From positions 1-64,000 of the forward strand of contig NZ_JAPWHE010000011.1 in NCBI RefSeq assembly GCF_027214045.1: 64,000 bases of DNA. Reading direction: 5' to 3'. This document shows, piece after piece, positions 55,042 to 64,000 of this stretch. Numbering within the stretch: position 1 is the first letter of the stretch; each line of letters opens with the position of its first letter. The position numbers and the translations under genes are program-made. The notes beneath the pieces were generated by a model. That model had not been told where the DNA came from. It did no database searches and was given only the letters and a program-made list of their open reading frames with translations. The DNA comes from Castellaniella denitrificans (GTDB lineage: Bacteria; Pseudomonadota; Gammaproteobacteria; Burkholderiales; Burkholderiaceae_B).

Positions 55042-58000
55042 TCATCCAACCATCATCAGGCTGGCGTTTCCGCCGGCGGCGGCGGTGTTGACGCACACCG
55101 AGACCTCGCGGACCAGCATTTCCAGCGGATAGGCCTTGCCAGCGGCCAGTTCGTCGGCGCGACGCGCCAGGATCGGCACGATCGGTCCTGGACGGCCGAC
55201 AAGCGCTCGGGACAAGGCCTGCAGATCGTCGCTGTCGCCCTCGTAGAGCACCGCCTGGAAATCGGCCGTGACGGCGGCGTCCGCCGCCACCCAGCGCACG
55301 GCGGCGTCCGCCGCCACCCAGCGCACGGCGGCGCCCGCCGGCCGCGCCGCGTGGAAAGCGCGCGCCTCGGGATGGTCCACCCACAGCGTATCGTTACCCG
55401 TGCGGTGACAGGCTTCCATCTGCGCCTGGGCGCCGGCCACACTGGCGGCATGGCACAGCACCGTGCCGCGTGGCTTCAGGTGATACTGGTTGGTCTCGCC
55501 GGTGGGACCGGGCAGCGTCAGCGGCCGGGCGCCCTTGCCCACGACACCCTCGACCGGCAGGGAACTGGGGAGGTCGGCCAGCAGGCGATGCAGATACAGG
55601 GGCCCGCCGGCCTTCGGACCGGTACCCGACAGGCCCTCGCCGCCGAAGGGTTGGACACCCACAGTCGCACCGACGATATTGCGGTTGACGTAGATATTGC
55701 CCGCATGAATGCGTTCGGTGACGTGGCGGACGGTCTCGTCCAGACGGGTATGGACGCCGAAGGTCAGGCCATAGCCACGCTCGTTGATGGCGTCGATCAC
55801 CGCGTCGAGATCCTGGCGGCGATAGCGCAGCACGTGCAGGACGGGGCCGAAAACTTCACGCTCCAGTTCGGCGATGTCGGAGATTTCAATCAGGGTCGGC
55901 GCGACAAAGGTGCCGAAGCGCGTCTGCTCCGCGTCGAGCGGGTACCGGTCGACCGCATGGCCGGCCGCCCGCATGGCCTGAACGTGGCGTTCGATCACCG
56001 CCTGGGCCTCCGCATCGATCACCGGACCGATGTCGGTCGACAACAGTTCGGGACGCCCCACGCGCAGTTCTTTCATGGCGCCGCGCAGCATCTCCAGCGT
56101 ACGGTCGGCGCAGTCTTCCTGCACGCACAATATGCGCAGCGCCGAACAGCGTTGGCCCGCCGAATCGAAGGCCGAACTGAGCACGTCGTACACGACCTGC
56201 TCGGTCAGGGCCGAAGAATCCACGATCAGGGCATTCTGCCCACCGGTTTCGGCGATCAGGGGAACAGGATGGCCGGCCCCGTCCAGGCGGTCCGCCAGTG
56301 TGGCGGCGATCAGCCGCGCAACCTCGGTCGAACCAGTGAACATGACGCCGCGCACCGCCGGGCTGGCGACCAGGGCCGCGCCGACGGTCTCGCCCCGGCC
56401 CGGCAGCAACTGGACCGCGTCGGCGGAAATACCGGCGCGATGCAGCACCGACACGCCGTAGGCGGCGATCAGCGCGGTCTGCTCGGCCGGCTTGGCCAGC
56501 ACGACATTGCCCGCAGCCAGGGCCGCCGCCACCTGGCCGGTGAAGATCGCCAGCGGGAAGTTCCAGGGGCTGATGCACAGCACGGGTCCGAGGGGCCGGT
56601 GGCTGTCGCTGGAGAAGGATTCTTCGATGCGCACCGCGTAATAACGCAGGAAATCGACGGCCTCGCGGACCTCGGCGACGGCGTTGGGGAAGGACTTGCC
56701 CGCTTCGCGCACGATCAGTCCGATGGCCGACTGCATTTCGTCTTCCATCAACTGCGCGGCATGCCGCAGGCACTGCGCCCGCTCCGCGGCCGGCGTGGCC
56801 TGCCAGATCGGCGCCGCGTATTCGGCCCGACGCAAGGCGGCCTGGACATCGTCCGCGTCGGCCTCGACCACCTGGCCGACCACATCGCGGCGGTCCGCCG
56901 GATTGAGGACGGTCAGGGCGCGCTCGTCACGCCATTCACCGGCAGGCCCGGCGCGCCACATCTGCGTCGCGCTGCCCAGCAGGGCTGCCGCCAGCGAACC
57001 CAGGCGGTGTTCATTGCTGAGATCCAGGCCGGCCGAGTTGGCGCGGTCCTCGTGCGCCCGGTACAGGTCGCGCGGCAGTGGAATGCGATCGTGCGGCGCA
57101 CCCAGCGGCTGGACGGCGCGGGCCTTGCGGACCGGGTCGGCCACCAGCGCGTCGATGGGCAGGTCGCGATCGCCGATCTGGTTGACGAAGGAGGTGTTGG
57201 CGCCATTTTCCAGCAATCGACGCACCAGATACGCCAGCAGGGTCTCGTGCGTGCCGACGGGGGCGTAGACGCGACAAGGCCGGCTCAGACGGCCCTTGGC
57301 GACCGGCCCGACGACTTCTTCGTACAGGGGTTCTCCCATGCCGTGCAGACACTGGAATTCATACTGGCCGGGATAGTAGTTCTCGCCGGCCATGTGGTAG
57401 ATCGAGGCCAGCGTCTGGGCGTTGTGCGTGGCGAACTGGGGAAAGACGGCTTCCGGAGCGGACAGCAGCTTGCGCGCACAGGCCAGGTACGACACGTCGG
57501 TATGGATCTTGCGCGTGTAGACCGGGTAGCCTTCCAGGCCGTCGACCTGCGCGCGCTTGATCTCGGAATCCCAATAGGCCCCTTTGACCAGGCGGACCAT
57601 CAGGCGATGCTTGCTGCGACGCGCCAGGTCGATCACGAAGTCGATCACGAAAGGCGCGCGCTTCTGGTAGGCCTGGATCACGAAGCCGATGCCGTTCCAG
57701 CCCCTCAGGCGCTCGTCGAAACACAAGGCCTCCAGCAGATCCAGCGACAGTTCCAGGCGGTCTGCCTCTTCCGCGTCGATATTCAGACCGATGTCGTAAC
57801 GGCGCGCCAGCGCGGCCAGCTCGACCATGCGCGGCAGCAGTTCGTCCATTACCCGGTCGCGCTGAGCGCGGGAATAGCGCGGATGCAAGGCCGAGAGCTT
57901 GATGGAGATGCCGGGGCCTTCGTAGATCCCACGTCCCTGCGAGGCCTTGCCGATGGCGTGGATGGCCTGCTGATAGGACTGAAAATAGCGTTCGGCGTCC

Positions 58001-58857
58001 TGCGCCGTCGTGGCGGCCTCGCCCAGCATGTCGTAGGAATAGCGGAAGCCGATGTCCTCGAACTTGCGGCTGTTGGCCAGAGCGGATGAAATCGTCTGGC
58101 CCGTGACGAACTGCTCGCCCATCAGGCGCATGGCCATGTTCACGCCGCGCCGGATCAGGGGCTCGCCGCCTTTGGCGATGAGGCGCGTCAAGGCTTGGGA
58201 CAAGTTCTGTTCGCTGTTGACGCTGACCAGCTTGCCGGTCACCAGCAGCCCCCAGGTGGCGGCGTTGACGAACAGCGAGCGGGATTCGCCCACGTGCGCG
58301 CGCCAGTCGCCATGGCTGATCTTGTCGCGGATCAGCGCGTCGCGCGTGGCCTGGTCGGGAATGCGCAGCAAGGCCTCGGCCAGACACATCAGGGCGACGC
58401 CTTCCTGGCTGGACAGGGAGAATTCCTGGATCAGGCCCTCCACCCCCCCGCCCTTGCGCTTGTCACGCAGGGTCTGGACCAGCCGGCGGGCCAGCGCTTC
58501 GACCTGATCGGGCTGCGACGACTCGGCCAGGTCCACCAGCATGGCCACGCATTCCGGCTCCGGACGACGATAAGCGGCGGTGATGGCGGCACGCAGCACG
58601 GACTGCGGCAGGACTTCCTGTGCGAACTCATGAAACGGCGCCAATGGTTCGGGTTCTACCGGATGTTCCACTGCGGGCTCGCCTTCCGGACGGCGGTCGA
58701 TTTCCGCAGGCAACTGACCGCGCTCGATGGCCTCGATGTAGCTCAGCAGGGCCTGCTTGTGCAGCCAGTGCGGCGTGCAACCCAGTGAATCCGCCAGAGC
58801 CCGCAAGCGCTCACGCAGCGCCTCATCGACCTTCACACCCAGGGTTACAGTAGCCAT
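55042..58857 (-). CDS. putA: Trifunctional PutA: proline dehydrogenase, P5C dehydrogenase and repressor
   Basis: PutA oxidises proline to glutamate in two steps at the membrane and represses its own gene when proline is low. The 1271-residue protein starts with a ribbon-helix-helix DNA-binding domain ([40 protein letters not shown]). The FAD-dependent PRODH barrel follows (residues about 200-520; [20 protein letters not shown]), then the aldehyde dehydrogenase domain with Glu870 ([11 protein letters not shown]) and catalytic Cys904 ([10 protein letters not shown]). Near residue 1180 a 9-residue unit AVRWVAADA occurs twice. GTTGCA operators lie upstream. No putP is in the window. Confidence 0.97.
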   Translation of the reverse strand: MATVTLGVKVDEALRERLRALADSLGCTPHWLHKQALLSYIEAIERGQLPAEIDRRPEGEPAVEHPVEPEPLAPFHEFAQEVLPQSVLRAAITAAYRRPEPECVAMLVDLAESSQPDQVEALARRLVQTLRDKRKGGGVEGLIQEFSLSSQEGVALMCLAEALLRIPDQATRDALIRDKISHGDWRAHVGESRSLFVNAATWGLLVTGKLVSVNSEQNLSQALTRLIAKGGEPLIRRGVNMAMRLMGEQFVTGQTISSALANSRKFEDIGFRYSYDMLGEAATTAQDAERYFQSYQQAIHAIGKASQGRGIYEGPGISIKLSALHPRYSRAQRDRVMDELLPRMVELAALARRYDIGLNIDAEEADRLELSLDLLEALCFDERLRGWNGIGFVIQAYQKRAPFVIDFVIDLARRSKHRLMVRLVKGAYWDSEIKRAQVDGLEGYPVYTRKIHTDVSYLACARKLLSAPEAVFPQFATHNAQTLASIYHMAGENYYPGQYEFQCLHGMGEPLYEEVVGPVAKGRLSRPCRVYAPVGTHETLLAYLVRRLLENGANTSFVNQIGDRDLPIDALVADPVRKARAVQPLGAPHDRIPLPRDLYRAHEDRANSAGLDLSNEHRLGSLAAALLGSATQMWRAGPAGEWRDERALTVLNPADRRDVVGQVVEADADDVQAALRRAEYAAPIWQATPAAERAQCLRHAAQLMEDEMQSAIGLIVREAGKSFPNAVAEVREAVDFLRYYAVRIEESFSSDSHRPLGPVLCISPWNFPLAIFTGQVAAALAAGNVVLAKPAEQTALIAAYGVSVLHRAGISADAVQLLPGRGETVGAALVASPAVRGVMFTGSTEVARLIAATLADRLDGAGHPVPLIAETGGQNALIVDSSALTEQVVYDVLSSAFDSAGQRCSALRILCVQEDCADRTLEMLRGAMKELRVGRPELLSTDIGPVIDAEAQAVIERHVQAMRAAGHAVDRYPLDAEQTRFGTFVAPTLIEISDIAELEREVFGPVLHVLRYRRQDLDAVIDAINERGYGLTFGVHTRLDETVRHVTERIHAGNIYVNRNIVGATVGVQPFGGEGLSGTGPKAGGPLYLHRLLADLPSSLPVEGVVGKGARPLTLPGPTGETNQYHLKPRGTVLCHAASVAGAQAQMEACHRTGNDTLWVDHPEARAFHAARPAGAAVRWVAADAAVRWVAADAAVTADFQAVLYEGDSDDLQALSRALVGRPGPIVPILARRADELAAGKAYPLEMLVREVSVCVNTAAAGGNASLMMVG
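55271..55324 (-). repeat. Perfect 27-bp tandem duplication inside putA
   Basis: Two adjacent identical 27-bp units (55271-55297 and 55298-55324) encode AVRWVAADA twice without breaking the frame. A further partial unit (ACGGCGGCG) follows. Perfect identity suggests a recent slippage duplication in the C-terminal region of PutA. Confidence 0.9.
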
Positions 58858-58924
58858 GTTCGAGGTATTCCACGTTGGTAGCGTCGACTGGGGAAACCAG
58901 TCCGGATCAGGCGCCATGCTAGAG

Positions 58925-58977
58925 GGTTGCACCTGAATCCGCCATTATGGTTAACCCGAAAACAGTCAGGTGCAACC
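58925..58977. promoter_or_regulatory. putA operator: paired GTTGCA sites around the promoter
   Basis: GGTTGCACCTGA (58925-58936) and TCAGGTGCAACC (58966-58977) are perfect 12-base inverted copies. Each contains GTTGCA, the published core recognised by the E. coli PutA ribbon-helix-helix domain. Between them, on the minus strand, lies CATAAT (58949-58944), a good -10. The right arm overlaps the last codons and stop of pqiC. Confidence 0.75.
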
Positions 58978-59604
58978 AAATTCTGACACGGTTGTTTTTC
59001 CTTGTAAATCTACAGGTTGCCCCAAAGCCACGGCCGAGATCAGCGTCGCCAGGTCATCCAGCGCCCGGCGCTGGGTCTCCACCAGTGCCGCCACGCCTTC
59101 GCCGGCGGGCAGTCGCACCGAGGCCCGGCAGAACCGGGGACGATCGGCGCCCGGCGCACGGTCCGTCCAGTCCGCGTCCAGCGCCACGAAACGTCCCCAG
59201 ACCATGTCGAAGCGGTCGATCCGCACCTCGACACGCCGGGCCGGCAGGGTCGCCGCGCCCGGGAGACGGCGCAAGTCCACGGCGCCCAGGCGGCGGCCGA
59301 CATCAAAAGCCAGCGCATCGCGGATCTGATCCACCAACGGCGCCGCCCAGAGCGAATCGTTCAGCACCTGCACCGCGGGATCCCGTGCGGGATCGCGCAC
59401 CACCAGCTGGGGCCGTTCGACCTCGGCCGGAATCCCCGCCACCGAAAGCAACAGGCCTGTGCCCACCGCCTGGTTGACGTCTCCGGACGCCGCCCGGTCC
59501 GTCGCGGAAGCGGCGAGACTGTAGTGACGGGGTGGCGGCGCCGCGCAGCCCGCCAGCAGGACCGCGAGACTCAAGCGGCATCCCCATGCAAGGATCTTTT
59601 TCAT
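58966..59604 (-). CDS. pqiC: PqiC, outer-membrane lipoprotein of the Pqi lipid-transport system
   Basis: This 212-residue lipoprotein has a signal peptide with lipobox LLAGC (Cys20) and the ABC-type transport auxiliary domain (HYSLAAS; LLLSVAGIPAEVERPQLVVR). PqiC forms an outer-membrane platform for the PqiB tunnel, which moves lipids between membranes. GAGGA precedes ATG 59604. It is the last gene of pqiABC, and its stop codon lies inside the putA operator. Confidence 0.92.
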   Translation of the reverse strand: MKKILAWGCRLSLAVLLAGCAAPPPRHYSLAASATDRAASGDVNQAVGTGLLLSVAGIPAEVERPQLVVRDPARDPAVQVLNDSLWAAPLVDQIRDALAFDVGRRLGAVDLRRLPGAATLPARRVEVRIDRFDMVWGRFVALDADWTDRAPGADRPRFCRASVRLPAGEGVAALVETQRRALDDLATLISAVALGQPVDLQGKTTVSEFGCT

Positions 59605-59625
59605 GATGCGGTCCTCATCGGTGTC

Positions 59626-61323
59626 TCAACGCAGCGCATCGGGTGCCCGCCCACGGATCAGCGTGTCGGGACGGGCCTGCAGCGTATCGGACAGCAGGCG
59701 CAGCGCGCGCGCCGCCCGATCCAGTTCGCCCAGGGTGTCTCGCAGCCCGCCCAGCAGAGGTGCGTCGGGGGCCAGCACCTCGCCGATCCGGTCCAGCGAG
59801 GCGCTGGCGGAGGTCAGCGCCCGGGTCGCCTGGGGCGCCACCTGAGTGTCCAGTCGCCGCAGCAGGCGGTTCAAGGACTCCAGGGTGCCGCGCAGGTCGC
59901 GGCCGATCGCCTCGATCGGCACCTTGTCCAGCTTGGTGACGATATTGCCGATCTGCCCCTGGAGGCGATCGAAATCCCCCTGTACCGTGGGCACCAGGAA
60001 CCCCTTGGGATTGGAAGAGTCGCCGGGGATGTCAGGCGCCGCATGGGCCTGGCCGGGGAAGAAATCCAGGGCCACATACTGCTGGCCGGTCAGGAGGCTG
60101 GCGGTGCGCAGCTGGGCCCGCAGGCCGCGCTCGATCAGCGGCCGCAGCAAGGCCTCGCCCAGGCGGCCGTCCGACGCATCGGCCAGATCACGATAGGCTT
60201 CGCTGAACCGCATCGGATAGAGCTGGGCCCGAACCCGGGAATAGAAACGGCGACGCGCGCGGTCGAACTCGAGATCGATGTCGATCACCTTGCCGATCGA
60301 CATCCCGCGGAAATCGACGTCCGCCCCGACACGCAGCCCTCGGACCGATTGGTCGAAACGCAGCTCGATCGGCACTGGATCGCCATCCGGATCGGCCAGG
60401 GCTGCGTCACGCGTACCGAACAGCCGATACACGCTGCCGGCGGCGGCCGGCGCGTTGTCGACGACGCCGTCATAGGAACTGGATTCGTCCGCCTGGGCGA
60501 AGGCGATGCCGCCATTCAGGATCGCCGACAGACCGCTGGTGCGTATCTGGACGCCATCGGGCGACACCGACATGTCCACGCCGCTGTCGTTCCAGAAGCG
60601 CGTGTCCGGCGTCACGTAGCGGTCGTAGGGGGCTTCGACGAAGATATGCAACTTGATCGAGCGGCCATCGGGCGCCATGTCGTAGCTGACGACGCGGCCA
60701 ACCTCGATGCGGCGGTAGTGGATGCGAGACCCGACCCGCAATGAGCCGAGCGAATCCGCGTGCAACACGAACCGTGTGCCGACCTGGCCACTCAGCACCT
60801 CCGGCGGATTGACCAGCCCCTTGAAATCGCGGACCGTCGCACCCTTGGATCGCGTCGTGGGCGCATCCACGTTGATGTAGACCCCGGACAGCAGCGTGTC
60901 CAGGCCCGAAACCCCCGCAAGGCTGACCTGAGGGCGGACGATCCAGAACTTGGAATCCTTCTGCGTGATGTATTCCGACCCCTGGCGCCTGAGCTGCACA
61001 TCCACCAGCACATGCTGGCGGTCCCCCGCCACGCGTACGTCCGACACATCCCCCACCACCACATCGCGATAGCGCAGCTTGGTCTGACCGGTCTCGATGC
61101 CTGCCGCCGACAGGAAGCTGATCGTGATCACCGGACCGTTGCGGACCCAGACCGACGCCAGCAGGGACAACCCGACCGCCACCGCCAGCAGCGGCACCAG
61201 CCAGACCCAGGACCAGCGCAGCGAACGGCCTGGCCGGATGACGGGCGCCTGGACATCAGCGGCGGGCCGCGAGGCGTCCGCCGGATCGTCCGGCTTCTGG
61301 GTGGGCTGGTCCTCAGTGTCCAT
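59626..61323 (-). CDS. pqiB: PqiB, MCE-domain intermembrane lipid-transport protein
   Basis: This 565-residue protein has a cytoplasmic N-terminal tail, one membrane helix (SWVWLVPLLAVAVGLSLLAS) and three tandem MCE domains (GIETGQTKLRYRDVVVGDVS; LGSLRVGSRIHYRRIEVGRV; LRVGADVDFRGMSIGKVIDI), followed by a long C-terminal helical region with heptad-like leucines that forms the periplasm-spanning tube. It contacts PqiA and PqiC. AAGGAG precedes ATG 61323, which overlaps pqiA by 11 bp. Confidence 0.94.
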   Translation of the reverse strand: MDTEDQPTQKPDDPADASRPAADVQAPVIRPGRSLRWSWVWLVPLLAVAVGLSLLASVWVRNGPVITISFLSAAGIETGQTKLRYRDVVVGDVSDVRVAGDRQHVLVDVQLRRQGSEYITQKDSKFWIVRPQVSLAGVSGLDTLLSGVYINVDAPTTRSKGATVRDFKGLVNPPEVLSGQVGTRFVLHADSLGSLRVGSRIHYRRIEVGRVVSYDMAPDGRSIKLHIFVEAPYDRYVTPDTRFWNDSGVDMSVSPDGVQIRTSGLSAILNGGIAFAQADESSSYDGVVDNAPAAAGSVYRLFGTRDAALADPDGDPVPIELRFDQSVRGLRVGADVDFRGMSIGKVIDIDLEFDRARRRFYSRVRAQLYPMRFSEAYRDLADASDGRLGEALLRPLIERGLRAQLRTASLLTGQQYVALDFFPGQAHAAPDIPGDSSNPKGFLVPTVQGDFDRLQGQIGNIVTKLDKVPIEAIGRDLRGTLESLNRLLRRLDTQVAPQATRALTSASASLDRIGEVLAPDAPLLGGLRDTLGELDRAARALRLLSDTLQARPDTLIRGRAPDALR

Positions 61324-62544
61324 GGGTCTCCTTGACTGGCCGGGCATCCCGCAGGGCATCCCAGCCTCGACGCGGATCATAGCGCATGGCCGCCGCCATC
61401 GTAAGCACGACCACGGCGCCGAAGTTCAGGGCCGCAGGCCCGACGCTGATCCGGGACAGGCCCGGAAAGTTGGCCATGGCCGCCATCAGGACGACCACGA
61501 AAACGTCCAGCATGGACCACTGTCCGACGAATTCGACCGCGGCATACAGCCGCGTGCGCTGCCGCTGAATCCTCGCGTCCAGAGGGCGATCGCGCAGCAA
61601 CAGAAAAGCCAGGGCCAGCAGCTTGGTCACCGGCACCAGCACACTGGCGACGAAAACGATGATGGCCAGGTCCCAGGAGCCATAGCGCCAGAGCTCGATC
61701 ACGCCGCCCAGGATGGTGTGCTCGCTGCGGCTCATCACCGTCCGGACCTCCATGATCGGCAGGACATTGGCCGGAATGTAGAACACGGCCGCCGCCAGCA
61801 GCAGTGCCCAGACCTGCGTTGCGCTGCCATGACGCGCATGGCCCATCGCCGCCCCGCAGCGCAGGCAAAGGCCGGACACCTGCGCCGCCTGGACGCAGCC
61901 GCAGGCGTCGCACACCCTGCCCCGACCCTGAGCGCCGGACACAGGCACCAGGCCGGCGTCCTCGGCCTGGCGCCACAAGGCGCGCGCGTCCCATCGCCCC
62001 AACCCGGTCAGCAGGAAGCAAAGCGCAAGAAACCCCAGCATTCCGGGTTCCACCTGCAGGCGCGCCAGGCCGGCGATCTTGACGACGGACACCAGAATGG
62101 CCAGGATCAGCACCGTCGCCATGGACCACGGGGCCAGACGCCCCAGCAGACGCAGCGTCGGCCCCAGGTCGGGCGGCAGACGTCGCGACGCGATCGCCTG
62201 CATCACCCATAGCGTCAACGCAATCTGCAACAGAGGAAGCCAGAACCCGGCCAGCCCTGTCATGATCGAGACGCCGTAATAACCGCGGTCCCAGCACAGA
62301 CGCAGCGCCTGCCAATACGTCAGACTGAGCTCCAGGCCCTGGACCGACAGACGGACGATGGGAAACCACTGGGCGATGGCGAACACGGCCAGGCAGGTCC
62401 AGCCCAGCGCCACCCATTGATCCAGGGAAAGCCAGCCGCGCCGGTATAACACCGCGCCACAGCAGCTGCAATCGGCCCGGCCGCGCACGCCCGGTTCCAG
62501 CCGGACATGCAGCGTGTCGCAATGCGGGCAGGCGATCAGGGGCC

Positions 62545-62548
<4 letters not shown>
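61313..62548 (-). CDS. pqiA: PqiA, inner-membrane protein of the Pqi system
   Basis: This 411-residue polytopic protein is a duplication: each half has a cysteine-rich zinc-ribbon (ACPHCDTLHV with ADCSCCGAVLY; CDACGCVQ with CLRCGAAM) followed by four membrane helices. That is the PqiA signature. The start is a TTG at 62548 inside the clpA stop (TTGA); no ATG precedes the first zinc ribbon, so this rare start with coupling to clpA is the best choice. It likely hands lipids to PqiB. Confidence 0.92.

Positions 62549-64000
<1,452 letters not shown>

Noticed and set aside
54880-58089. 1069-residue plus-strand open frame opposite putA
   Set aside because: It starts inside the duplicated palindromic repeats and then runs antisense to putA; composition is typical of a shadow frame.

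Overview
The window is about 64 kb of GC-rich chromosome (my impression is about 65% G+C). It looks like a betaproteobacterium of the order Burkholderiales, most probably family Alcaligenaceae (Bordetella/Achromobacter/Castellaniella-like). The basis is the blocks prfB-lysS, tig-clpP-clpX-lon, purN-rsmB-desaturase-uvrD and ribF-ileS-lspA-coaBC-dut, the close resemblance of ClpP and other proteins to my recollection of Bordetella proteins, and the codon bias. Genus is not claimed. No phage, transposon, CRISPR array or rRNA operon was seen. One tRNA (Leu, anticodon UAG) is present.

Layout. 1-8.7 kb: the 3' end of a TRAP transporter permease, a chemoreceptor, a TDT-family (TehA/SLAC1-like) transporter, prfB with its programmed frameshift, lysS, then the convergent iscR-iscS-iscU*-iscA cluster, whose IscU-like protein lacks two of three cluster-ligand cysteines. 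8.7-13.6 kb: a low-molecular-weight protein phosphatase, uvrB, an aromatic/aspartate aminotransferase and lexA. 13.7-19.6 kb: the proteostasis block lon, clpX, clpP, tig (all minus strand), with a heat-shock-type promoter in front of lon. 19.7-26.9 kb: tRNA-Leu, then a LysR regulator divergent from a three-gene MexEF-OprN-type RND efflux operon, with nested palindromes between them. 27-31.9 kb: dapD, dapE, prmB and an ABC-F ATPase. 32-36.5 kb: an operon of an AhpD-fold protein, an acyl-CoA-dehydrogenase-like flavoprotein and a complete NitT/TauT-type ABC importer of unknown substrate. 36.5-43 kb (minus): a sterol-desaturase-type hydroxylase, uvrD, a fatty-acid desaturase, rsmB and purN. 43-49.1 kb (plus): ribF, ileS, lspA, coaBC, dut. 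49.1-54.4 kb: a 629-bp AT-richer leader and the complete branched-chain amino-acid ABC operon livKHMGF. 54.5-58.9 kb: a small parvulin, a repeat-rich intergenic region and trifunctional putA. 59-64 kb (minus): pqiC, pqiB, pqiA and the 3' part of clpA.

Most genes are housekeeping and tightly packed, with many 4-14 bp overlaps that imply translational coupling (iscS/iscU/iscA, RND pump/outer-membrane factor, prmB/ABC-F, ABC ATPase/binding protein, desaturase/uvrD, purN/rsmB, ribF/ileS/lspA, livM/livG/livF, clpA/pqiA/pqiB). The least ordinary items are the ligand-poor IscU inside an otherwise standard, IscR-site-controlled isc cluster without hscBA-fdx; the AhpD/ACAD/ABC-importer operon of unknown substrate; the nested palindromes of the RND locus; paired GTTGCA operators at putA; and a duplicated 48-bp palindromic element plus a hairpin abutting the putA stop codon.
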